Assembly: GCA_900314685.1 (NCBI GenBank)
Contig: OMWE01000009.1
Coordinates: 1-64,000, forward strand
Source: an uncultured Actinomycetes bacterium
Lineage (GTDB): Bacteria > Actinomycetota > Coriobacteriia > Coriobacteriales > Atopobiaceae
Length of the DNA stretch: 64,000 nucleotides
Direction: 5' to 3'
Numbering within the stretch: the first letter of the stretch is position 1; each line of letters opens with the position of its first letter. Below, in pieces: positions 53,759-61,561 of the stretch. A program made the position numbers and the translations under genes. The notes beneath the pieces were generated by a model. It was not told the origin of the DNA, did not search any database, and saw only the letters and a program-made list of their open reading frames with translations.

Positions 53759-55030
53759 GTGGGAGCTGCATGGGTGCCATACGCGGCTGTGTTTGCGTCC
53801 GCGCTCGTCACCGCCCTCGCAGTGACCCCGCTCGCCTCAAAGATCGCCTGGCGGGCCGGCGCCGTCGACTACCCGAGCGCGCGCCGCATCAACAAGCAGC
53901 CCGTACCCCGCATGGGCGGCATCGCGGTCTTTGCCGGCATCGTCGTCTCCTTCCTGGTGCAGTACCTGGGCACCACGCAGCTGGACTGGCCGACGATCCT
54001 GCAGCCGTCCGCGCACCTCGAGGGCATCGACTACCGCTACCTCGTCGGCGGCTTCACGGCCATCTTCCTCACGGGCCTGATCGACGACAAATACCATCTC
54101 AAACCGCTGCAAAAGTTCATCGGCCAGATCATCGCGGCCGTCATCGCGGTCGCGGGCGGCCTCGTGATCGGCGAGGTCGTGAACCCCTTTGCCCACACGC
54201 TGATCGACCTCGACTGGGCGGCGTACCCGATCACGGTGCTGTACCTCGTGGCATACGTCAATATTTTCAACCTGATAGACGGTCTCGACGGCCTCGCCTC
54301 GGGCATCGCCTCAATCGCGGGATTCACGATGTTTCTGCTCGCCCTGCTGCAGCAGCGCCCGGACGCGGCCACCCTCGCGATCGCGCTGGTCGGCGCCGCG
54401 CTGGGATTTCTGCGCTACAACTTCCACCCCGCATCGATCTTCTTGGGCGACTCGGGCTCTCTTTTGATCGGCTACGCGCTCGGCACGGTGTCGCTGCTGT
54501 CCGTCACGCGCATCGCGGGCTTCACGACGATCATCGTCCCGCTGGTGATCGCGGGCATGCCGATCATCGACACGTTCTCGGCCATCATCCGCCGCCGCCG
54601 CGCGGGCGTGAGCATCAGCCACGCCGACCGCGGCCACATCCACCACCGCCTGCTCGACGACGGGTTCGACCAGCGCCAGGTCGTGCTCTTGATGTACGCG
54701 TGGACGGCGGCCCTCTGCGTCGGCACGCTGGCGATGACCCAGGTCAAGGTCCTGCCGCGCGTCATCATCTTCGCCTTCCTGGTGATAGGATCGGCCGCCA
54801 TCGCCTTTAAGCTGCGCCTCTTCGAGCCCGTCCTGCTCCACCACTACAACAAAAAGACGGGCCAAGACGAACTCGTCACTCCGGACGACCCCGCCTTCCA
54901 GAGCGAGAAGGAGCAGTTCGACGAGGAGCACCACCTCGAGAGGCTCGAGGCGCTCGCCCGCGAGGGCCGCCCGGGTGCCGACCGTGCGGATACGGACGGC
55001 AAGGATGCGGGCCGCGGGCAGCAGGATTAG
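53759..55030 (+). CDS. Undecaprenyl-phosphate GlcNAc-1-phosphate transferase (WecA/TagO type)
   Basis: 423 aa, about 11 membrane segments. AVDYPSARRINKQPVPRMGG, LTGLIDDKYHLKP (DDx motif), NIFNLIDGLDGLASG, FLGDSGSLLIGY and HADRGHIHHRLLDDG are the motifs of the MraY/WecA family, the last being the HIHH signature of WecA/TagO. It starts lipid-linked wall polymer or polysaccharide synthesis. A charged tail of ~60 residues follows. GTG 53759 with GGGAGG 7 nt upstream fits family starts; GTG 53681 would add 26 unrelated residues. Confidence 0.93.
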   Translation: MGAAWVPYAAVFASALVTALAVTPLASKIAWRAGAVDYPSARRINKQPVPRMGGIAVFAGIVVSFLVQYLGTTQLDWPTILQPSAHLEGIDYRYLVGGFTAIFLTGLIDDKYHLKPLQKFIGQIIAAVIAVAGGLVIGEVVNPFAHTLIDLDWAAYPITVLYLVAYVNIFNLIDGLDGLASGIASIAGFTMFLLALLQQRPDAATLAIALVGAALGFLRYNFHPASIFLGDSGSLLIGYALGTVSLLSVTRIAGFTTIIVPLVIAGMPIIDTFSAIIRRRRAGVSISHADRGHIHHRLLDDGFDQRQVVLLMYAWTAALCVGTLAMTQVKVLPRVIIFAFLVIGSAAIAFKLRLFEPVLLHHYNKKTGQDELVTPDDPAFQSEKEQFDEEHHLERLEALAREGRPGADRADTDGKDAGRGQQD

Positions 55031-55096
55031 GGTCCGAGCCTGCGCGCGGCCGTGTCCGGCCGCAAGCGCGGAAACCGGCCGGACTGCGGATGTCCG

Positions 55097-56137
55097 CTAG
55101 CCCAGCTCGGGGCCCTCGACGCCCGTCGCGTCAAACGCCGGCACAAAGCTCTCGGAGACCGTGCCCCCCTGCTGCCACCAGAGGCGTTCGAACCCCAGGT
55201 CGTCGGAGTGGTCGAGCACGTACTCGTACTCGTCGTCGGTCACGCCGCGCGCCAGGTCGCCGCCGGCCAGGCGGCAGGCCGCGTTGGGCGTGTACTGGTT
55301 CATGACGGAGATGTCGACCTCGTTGCCCGCGAGCTTCCACACGCGGTCGAGCACGGCGCACGAGTCGTCCGCGTGCCCGGGCAACACGAGGTGGCGCACG
55401 ATGATGCCGCGGGTCATGCGCCCGTCCGGCCCCTCGGCGCGCCCGCCCGCCGCGCGCAGCTGGCGCAACATCTCGGCCAGTGCGGCCCCGGCGACCTCGG
55501 GGTAGTCGGGCGCCTTGGAGAGCGCACCCGCGAGCCGGGACGACGCGTATTTGTAGTCGGTCAGCCACACGTCCACGACGCCCTCCATCGCGCGCACGGC
55601 CTCGAGCGTCTCGTAGCCGGAGGTGTTGCAGACGATGGGCAGGTCGAGCCCGGCGTCCCGTGCCATCCGCACGGCCTGCGCCACATGCGGCGCATAGTGC
55701 AGGGGCGTCACGAGGTTGATGTTGAGCGCCCCCTGGTCGCGGAGCTCCAGCATCATCTGCGCGAGCCGGCCCACTGAGACCGGCAGGCCGAAGCCCTCCT
55801 GCGAGATCTCGTGGTTTTGGCAAAAGACGCAGCGCAGTGGACATCCTGTGAAGAAGATCGCTCCCGACCCGGACTCGCCCGAGACGGGCGGTTCCTCCCA
55901 GTAGTGCAGCGCGGCGCGGGCGACGCGCAGCTCCGCCGTCGTCCCGCACAGGCCGGCGTGCCCCTCGGACCTGCGGGCGTGGCAGCGGCGAGGGCAGAGC
56001 TCGCAGCGGTCGTAGGCGGTGTAGTCGAGCGCGGCGGCGTGGGGGACCTCTGTCTCCACGTCCGTCTTTGCGATGGCATCGGGCCCGTGGGCGTCGCCTG
56101 CGTCCACGGGTGTCTTTGTGCGGTTTGTCTCGTTCAT
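55097..56137 (-). CDS. Radical-SAM protein, PFL-activase-like
   Basis: 346 aa. YDRCELCPRRCHARRSEGHA is a cysteine-rich N-terminal motif, then GCPLRCVFCQNHEISQEGFG with the CxxxCxxC cluster, and SGYETLEAVRAMEGVVDVWL. This is the PflA-related group often annotated as putative pyruvate formate-lyase activating enzyme; actual substrates are unknown. It would bind one SAM-dependent 4Fe-4S cluster. ATG 56137 (AAAGGA upstream) is preferred. Divergent from tRNA-Ala. Confidence 0.85.
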   Translation of the reverse strand: MNETNRTKTPVDAGDAHGPDAIAKTDVETEVPHAAALDYTAYDRCELCPRRCHARRSEGHAGLCGTTAELRVARAALHYWEEPPVSGESGSGAIFFTGCPLRCVFCQNHEISQEGFGLPVSVGRLAQMMLELRDQGALNINLVTPLHYAPHVAQAVRMARDAGLDLPIVCNTSGYETLEAVRAMEGVVDVWLTDYKYASSRLAGALSKAPDYPEVAGAALAEMLRQLRAAGGRAEGPDGRMTRGIIVRHLVLPGHADDSCAVLDRVWKLAGNEVDISVMNQYTPNAACRLAGGDLARGVTDDEYEYVLDHSDDLGFERLWWQQGGTVSESFVPAFDATGVEGPELG

Positions 56138-56219
56138 GATGTCCTTTCGACCGCACCATCGTATCGCACTTGACACGCCGCGCCGAAATTGCAACAATAT
56201 CCAACGCACCAAATCCCAC

Positions 56220-56295
56220 GGGGATGTAGCTCAGCTGGGAGAGCGCTGCCTTCGCAAGGCAGAGGCCGAGGGTTCGAATCCCTTCATCTCCACCA
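56220..56295 (+). tRNA. tRNA-Ala (anticodon CGC)
   Basis: 76 nt, CCA encoded (56293-56295). Acceptor GGGGATG/CATCTCC includes the G3:U70 alanine identity pair; anticodon stem CTGCC/GGCAG around TTCGCAA gives CGC; T arm GAGGG-TTCGAAT-CCCTT. Confidence 0.95.
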
Positions 56296-56303
56296 AAACT
56301 CAC

Positions 56304-56336
56304 AAGGCCAGCGGCAGGCGTCGTTGGCCTTTGTTG
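56304..56336 (+). terminator. Terminator of tRNA-Ala
   Basis: AAGGCCAGCG / CGTTGGCCTT, 10 bp with one G:U, then TGTTGT. Confidence 0.7.
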
Positions 56337-56363
56337 TATACGGCATCCGAGCAGGGGGTAGCG

Positions 56364-56669
56364 ATGGCAGACGAGACTCCGCTGACCGACGAGGAGCGCG
56401 CCGAGCTCGAGCAGCTCCGCGCGGAAAAGGCGGCGCGGGCCAAGGCGCAGGCCGAGGCGCGCGAGCGCAGGGAGCTCGAGCGGCTCAAGGAGGACAAGCA
56501 GCGCGAGGAGGCCGAGGCGGCGCAGATGCTGCGCGAGGCCCAGATGCGGCAGAAGGGCCGCGAGCTGATGGAGCCCGACGACGACCTCAAGATGCCGCTG
56601 GGCCAAAAGATCGTGCTGGCCGCCGTGGCCGTGATCGCGATCGTGGTGCTCGCCTCGGCGCTGCTGTAG
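56364..56669 (+). CDS. Small coiled-coil protein with C-terminal membrane helix
   Basis: 101 aa. Residues ~8-70 are a charged coiled coil (EERAELEQLRAEKAARAKAQ, RERRELERLKEDKQREEAEA) and the last ~22 a membrane helix (KIVLAAVAVIAIVVLASALL). A tail-anchored scaffold is likely; no family named. ATG 56364 follows AGGGGGTA. Confidence 0.75.
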   Translation: MADETPLTDEERAELEQLRAEKAARAKAQAEARERRELERLKEDKQREEAEAAQMLREAQMRQKGRELMEPDDDLKMPLGQKIVLAAVAVIAIVVLASALL

Positions 56670-56778
56670 TTGTGGTTGTCGCGCGCCGGGGGCCACGGCA
56701 TCGATGGCCGGGCGTGTCCCCCGCGCGTGCTAGGCTAATGCCAATGAAAAGCTGGTGGCTGGAGGGAAGGACTCCGAG

Positions 56779-58263
56779 ATGGCTTTGACCGACCGTACCG
56801 TACCGACCGACGTAGCGCTCAATACGGACCTCTACGAGCTCACGATGGCGCAGGGGTTCTGGGAGTCAGGGCTCAACCAGGGCGAGGCCTGCTTCAATGC
56901 ATTCTTCCGCGAGAACCCCTTTGACGGCGGCTACGCCGTGTCCTGCGGCCAGGGCCAGATAGCCGACCTGGTGGAGAACTTCCGCTTCGACGACGACGCG
57001 CTCGCGTACCTCTCGGAGGTCCCGGCGCCGGGCGGCGGCAAGCTCTTCAAGAAGGGCTTCATCGACTACCTGCGCGACTTCCGCATGCACGTCTCCGTGT
57101 GGGCGCCGCGCGAGGGCGACATCGTCTTTCCGCGCGAGCCGATGGTGCGCGTGCAGGGTCCGGTCGTCGACTGCCAGCTGCTGGAGACCGCGCTGCTCAA
57201 CCTGGTGAACTTCCAGACGCTCGTGGCCACCAAGACCGCGCGCGTCGTGACCGCCGCCCAGGGCCATGCCGTCTCCGACTTCGGCCTGCGCCGCGCCCAG
57301 GGTCCCGACGGCGGCCTTGCCGTGGCCCGCGCGAGCTACATCGGCGGCGCCGCCTCGACGTCCAACGTGCTCGCGGGCAAGATCTACGGCATCCCCGTCT
57401 TTGGCACGCACGCCCACAGCTGGGTCATGGCGTTCCCGACCGAGCTGGATGCCTTCCGTGCCTTCGCCAAGTCGTTCCCCAAGAACTGCGTCCTGCTGCT
57501 GGACACCTACGACGTCCACCAGGGCATCCAGAACGCCATCACCGTCGCCAAGGAGATGGAGGAGGCGGGGGAGCGCCTGGCCGCCATCCGCATCGACTCG
57601 GGCGACCTGGCCAAGCTCACCAAGGAGACGCGCGAGGCCTTCGACGCGGCGGGCCTGCCCTACGTGAAGATCTCGGCCTCCAACGACCTGGACGAGTACA
57701 CGATCCAGTCGCTCTTTGCCCAGGGCGCCCCGATCGACTCCTTCGGCGTGGGCACCAAGCTCGCGACCTGCGACCCGCAGCCGTCCCTGGGCGGCGTCTA
57801 CAAGCTCTCCGCCGTGCGCCAGACCCCCGACGACCCGTGGAGCCCCGTGATCAAGCTCTCCGAGCAGGCCTACAAGCGCACCATCCCCGGCATCCAGCAC
57901 GTCCGCCGCTTCCTCGACGAGGCGGGCCGCCCGGTGGGCGACCAGATCGTGGACGACTCCGTGGCGACCGCCGACGGCGCGACGATCGCCGTGGACGTGC
58001 TCGACAGCCTGACGACCTACGACTTTGCCGGGCTGGACTCCTACGAGCTGCTTGAGCAGATCGTGGACAATGGCGTCCGCACCAAGGAGCCAGACAGCAT
58101 CCAGGTGGCCAAGGAGCGCTGCCGCGACTCGCTGATGCGCCTGGACCCGGCCATGAAGCGCTTCCTCAACCCGCAGATCTACCCGATGGGGATGGAGCCG
58201 GGCCTGGCCAAGCTGCGCCACGACCTCACGCGCAAGGAGCGCAAGGCCTCGGGCCGCAGGTAG
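56779..58263 (+). CDS. pncB: Nicotinate phosphoribosyltransferase
   Basis: 494 aa. LNTDLYELTMAQGFWESGLN at the start, then DFGLRRAQGPDGG, SYIGGAASTSNVLAGKIYGI, GTHAHSWVMAFP with the phosphorylated His loop, LLLDTYDV, IRIDSGDLA and FGVGTKLATC. It makes nicotinate mononucleotide from nicotinate and PRPP for NAD salvage. ATG 56779 with AAGGA 7 nt upstream. Single gene. Confidence 0.95.
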   Translation: MALTDRTVPTDVALNTDLYELTMAQGFWESGLNQGEACFNAFFRENPFDGGYAVSCGQGQIADLVENFRFDDDALAYLSEVPAPGGGKLFKKGFIDYLRDFRMHVSVWAPREGDIVFPREPMVRVQGPVVDCQLLETALLNLVNFQTLVATKTARVVTAAQGHAVSDFGLRRAQGPDGGLAVARASYIGGAASTSNVLAGKIYGIPVFGTHAHSWVMAFPTELDAFRAFAKSFPKNCVLLLDTYDVHQGIQNAITVAKEMEEAGERLAAIRIDSGDLAKLTKETREAFDAAGLPYVKISASNDLDEYTIQSLFAQGAPIDSFGVGTKLATCDPQPSLGGVYKLSAVRQTPDDPWSPVIKLSEQAYKRTIPGIQHVRRFLDEAGRPVGDQIVDDSVATADGATIAVDVLDSLTTYDFAGLDSYELLEQIVDNGVRTKEPDSIQVAKERCRDSLMRLDPAMKRFLNPQIYPMGMEPGLAKLRHDLTRKERKASGRR

Positions 58264-58488
58264 GGCGACGCGGCCTCGCCGGTCGCATGAATCGTGCTGC
58301 CCAGCTGGCCGTGCGGATGCGTACGGCGGCACGCCCGCCCTCGTGCGTCCGTCTTCTCGTGAAAAATTAATCATGAGGGGCAAAGAAACGCCTGCCTGAG
58401 GGGTCGCACCGAGTGTATTTGCTAGACTGTCTGGAAGTTTGTGTGTAAAACCGCGATATAGGTAATTGCGTGAGAAGGAGTGCACTAC

Positions 58489-60339
58489 ATGCCCGAGATG
58501 ATTGAGGAACTCATCAAGCAGGCGATCGCCGCCGCCCAGGAGGCCGGCGACCTGGCGGCGTTCGAGGTCGGTGACTGCGGTATCGAGCGCCCGGCTGACG
58601 CTGGCAACGGCGACTGGACCTCGACGGTGGCGCTGCGCTCCGCACGTCTCGCCCGCACCTCCCCCGCAAAGATCGCGGCCGCCATCGTGGCCCACATGCC
58701 CGAGAGCGACCAGGTCGCCAAGGTCGAGGTCGCAGGCCCCGGCTTCATCAACTTCTACCTCAAGGCCGCTGCCTCCAACGACGTCTTCCGCGCCGTGCGC
58801 GAGGCGGGCGCCGACTGGGGCAAGTCCGACGTGGGCCACGGCCTCAAGATGAACTACGAGTTCATCTCCGCCAACCCCACCGGCCCCCTGCACGTGGGCC
58901 ACGGCCGCTGGGTCGCGATGGGCGACTCGATGTGCAACGTCTTTGACCACACCAACTACGACGTCACCCGCGAGTACTACATCAACGACCACGGCAGCCA
59001 GATGGACGTCTTCGGCGGTTCCGTCGCCAAGCGCTACCTGCAGCTGTGCGAGATCATGCAGAAGGACGGCGTGGACATCGACGCCGCCCAGGCCAAGCTG
59101 CTGGCCGACCGCGAGGAGTACGTGGAGGACGAGCTCGACGACTACCCCGAGAAGCACCCCTACATGGACGCCTTCAACGAGGCCCTCGGCGGCAACTCCT
59201 ACGGCGGCGACTACATCATCGACATCGCCCGCGAGTTCTACAACGCCGACGGCGACAAGTGGGTGGACGTCGACGACAAGACCCGTGCCGACGAGTTCCG
59301 CGAGCGTGCCTACCAGAAGATGCTCCAGCGCATCAAGGACACCTGCCACCAGGCCCGCTGCGACCTCGACGTGTGGTTCTCCGAGCGCTCCCTCTACGTG
59401 AAGGACGAGGCCGACGGCACCTCCCAGGTCGACCGCGCCTTCAAGCGCCTCGAGGACATGGGCTTCCTTTACAAGACGGACGACGGCGCCCTCTGGTTCA
59501 AGTCGACCGCCTTCGGCGACGACAAGGACCGCGTCCTGATCAAGAAGAACGGTGAGTACACCTACTTCGCATCCGACGTCGCCTACCACTGGAACAAGTT
59601 CGCCCGCGGCGCCGAGTACTCCATCGACCTGTGGGGCGCCGACCACCACGGCTACATCTCCCGCGTGACCAACGTCTGCGACGCGCTGGGCTTCCCCGGC
59701 AAGTTCGAGGTCGACCTCGGCCAGTTCGTGAACCTGCTGCGCAACGGCGAGCCCGTCCGCATGTCCAAGCGCCGCGGCACCATGGTCACCTTCCAGGAGC
59801 TGCTCGACGAGGTCGGCGTGGACGCCACCCGCTACACCCTGATCTCCAAGAGCGCCAACCAGACGATCGACTTCGACATCGAGGCCGCCAAGAAGCAGGA
59901 GGCCTCCAACCCGGTCTTCTACGTCCAGTACGCGCATGCCCGCATCTGCTCGATCCTGCGCAAGGCCGCCGGCGTGTCCGAGGACGAGGCCAAGGAGCTG
60001 GGCATGGACGCCGTCGCCGCCAAGGCCGTGGGCGACAGCTTCGACGCGTCGCTTCTGACCGACCCCTCCGAGGCCGCGCTTGCCCGCAAGCTCTCCGAGT
60101 TCACCGAGCTCGTGGCCAGCTGCGCCCGCGACCGTGCGCCGTTCCGCCTCACGCACTTCTGCGAGGAGCTGGCGGCTGCGTTCCACAACTTCTACCAGCA
60201 CTGCCAGGTGCTGCCGAGCGAGGGCCGTCCCGTCGACCCCGAGCTCTCCCGCGCGCGTCTCGCCGCTATCGACGCCGTGCGCATCAACCTCGAGGTTGCC
60301 CTGCGCCTGATCGGCGTCTCTGCGCCCGAGGTCATGTAA
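58489..60339 (+). CDS. argS: Arginyl-tRNA synthetase
   Basis: 616 aa, class I. The N-terminal Add-1 domain is followed by SANPTGPLHVGHGRWVAMGD (HIGH signature HVGH), YYINDHGSQMDVFGGSVAKR, DLWGADHHGYISR and PVRMSKRRGTM (KMSKS-equivalent with R), then the helical anticodon-binding domain ending IGVSAPEVM. ATG 58489 has AGAAGGAG 8 nt upstream; GTG 58480 is not needed. A perfect-stem terminator follows. Confidence 0.96.
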   Translation: MPEMIEELIKQAIAAAQEAGDLAAFEVGDCGIERPADAGNGDWTSTVALRSARLARTSPAKIAAAIVAHMPESDQVAKVEVAGPGFINFYLKAAASNDVFRAVREAGADWGKSDVGHGLKMNYEFISANPTGPLHVGHGRWVAMGDSMCNVFDHTNYDVTREYYINDHGSQMDVFGGSVAKRYLQLCEIMQKDGVDIDAAQAKLLADREEYVEDELDDYPEKHPYMDAFNEALGGNSYGGDYIIDIAREFYNADGDKWVDVDDKTRADEFRERAYQKMLQRIKDTCHQARCDLDVWFSERSLYVKDEADGTSQVDRAFKRLEDMGFLYKTDDGALWFKSTAFGDDKDRVLIKKNGEYTYFASDVAYHWNKFARGAEYSIDLWGADHHGYISRVTNVCDALGFPGKFEVDLGQFVNLLRNGEPVRMSKRRGTMVTFQELLDEVGVDATRYTLISKSANQTIDFDIEAAKKQEASNPVFYVQYAHARICSILRKAAGVSEDEAKELGMDAVAAKAVGDSFDASLLTDPSEAALARKLSEFTELVASCARDRAPFRLTHFCEELAAAFHNFYQHCQVLPSEGRPVDPELSRARLAAIDAVRINLEVALRLIGVSAPEVM

Positions 60340-60384
60340 GGCGGTGGGTCCTGGTAGGGACCGTGCAAGGTCATAGCCTGTGAC

Positions 60385-60422
60385 AATCGGGCGCACCCGG
60401 ACTGGCGGGTGCGCCCGATTTT
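60385..60422 (+). terminator. Terminator of argS
   Basis: AATCGGGCGCACCC / GGGTGCGCCCGATT, 14 perfect base pairs, followed by TTG; one arm ends in T4. Confidence 0.92.
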
Positions 60423-60708
60423 GTCTTGTCCCTTTGTGGGACCTACCTCGTGTTTCTTCAAAATGAGCACTATATATCAACATTTTTATGTTTCTGCATG
60501 ACACTCCGCCAATTGGGCACAATATGTGCTACCTTGCAATAAACACAAGTGGTAAGGAGTGCAAACGAATTAATAGTTTGTGAATCTGATTTACGTTATT
60601 GTGAATTACAACGTGCTGTTCAGTATGGTTGTTACCATTCACGGTAGCGTTGAGAGTACGGAGGCGGTTTCGTAGGATCGCTTGGGGAGTACTTGGTTGG
60701 AGGACCTT
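60423..60708. other. AT-rich regulatory region before the wHTH regulator
   Basis: ~285 bp, strikingly AT-rich against its neighbours. Contains palindrome GCACAATATGTGC (60517-60529) and repeated TGTGAAT (two copies near 60579 and 60600), possible operator sites. No gene on either strand convinced me. Confidence 0.45.
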
Positions 60709-61383
60709 ATGGAGATGCGTGACTACCTTTCGATTCGTCGCGCCTACAACCTGGTCAGGCAAAGGGTTGATTCCGCTAGGAGGGTCAACTTCTCTGAGTT
60801 TGCCATCCTCTGCCGTCTATCCCTGACTGACCGGCGCATGCGTACCTCGGACATCGCCGAGTACCAGGGCTGCCTGCGTCCCACGATGACCCATCGCACA
60901 AAGCACCTTGCCGAGCTCGGTCTCATCAGCCGCGAAAAAGGTGAGACCGACCGCCGCAACGTGGTGTGCGTGCTGACCGAGGCCGGCCATGCGGAGGTCA
61001 AGGAGCTCTGCGACGAGACCCGCAAGGTCAATGTGGAGGCCCATCCGACGTCCCGCATCACGGTCGACCGCATGTGCCGTTCGATCGACGTGATGGGGTC
61101 CCTCAACTACATGGCGCGCGACCTGGTGCTCCTGGCGCTCAACCAGACCGAGGGAGGGGCGCTGACGGTCGGCGCCCTCGTAGACGAGCTCGGCTTTTTG
61201 CAGCCGACCATCTCCATGTCGGTCATGTCGCTGGTCGAAGAGGGCATGGTGAGCCGTGGTCGCGTCTCCGATGACAGCAGTACCCTGTATGTCATCATCA
61301 CCGACAAAGGTCGCGGGGAAGCCAAGCGTCTCGCCGAGCCGATTGCCGGCATGACGGTGGGGCGCAAGGCCCGCAAGGCTTAG
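60709..61383 (+). CDS. Double winged-helix (MarR-like) regulator
   Basis: 224 aa with two successive MarR-like winged helices. First: FSEFAILCRLSLTDRRMRTS, DIAEYQGCLRPTMTHRTKHL, EKGETDRRNVVCVLTEAGH. Second, ~residues 140-215: LTVGALVDELGFLQPTISMS, VEEGMVSRGRVSDDSSTLYV. A tandem pair in one chain could bind DNA as a pseudo-dimer. ATG 60709 with GGAGG 6 nt upstream. The AT-rich region before it is a likely autoregulatory site. Confidence 0.82.
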   Translation: MEMRDYLSIRRAYNLVRQRVDSARRVNFSEFAILCRLSLTDRRMRTSDIAEYQGCLRPTMTHRTKHLAELGLISREKGETDRRNVVCVLTEAGHAEVKELCDETRKVNVEAHPTSRITVDRMCRSIDVMGSLNYMARDLVLLALNQTEGGALTVGALVDELGFLQPTISMSVMSLVEEGMVSRGRVSDDSSTLYVIITDKGRGEAKRLAEPIAGMTVGRKARKA

Positions 61384-61561
61384 GCTGATTCGTCGGAGCG
61401 CCCGCGCATAGATGTATTTTAGAAAAGACACGTGTGGCCATTAGTGCTACTATGGCTCCAACGCGCGGGTATGGCGCGGTTTTGATACCCATTTTCAATT
61501 CATGTGTTGAGTTATGTGTTGCTATGCGGGCATAGTGCCTGCAGCTTGAAAGGTATTCTGG
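61384..61561 (+). promoter_or_regulatory. rho leader and promoter
   Basis: TGCTACTAT near 61446 is an extended -10, placing a start near 61460 and a ~100-nt leader with a small CTATGC/GCATAG hairpin near 61524. rho leaders are commonly autoregulated; not shown here. Confidence 0.4.

Noticed and set aside
56866..60522. Minus-strand open frame of over 1200 codons opposite pncB and argS
   Set aside because: It is the antisense shadow of two well-identified genes in GC-rich DNA; its product is Val/Leu/Gly/His-rich without any family signature.
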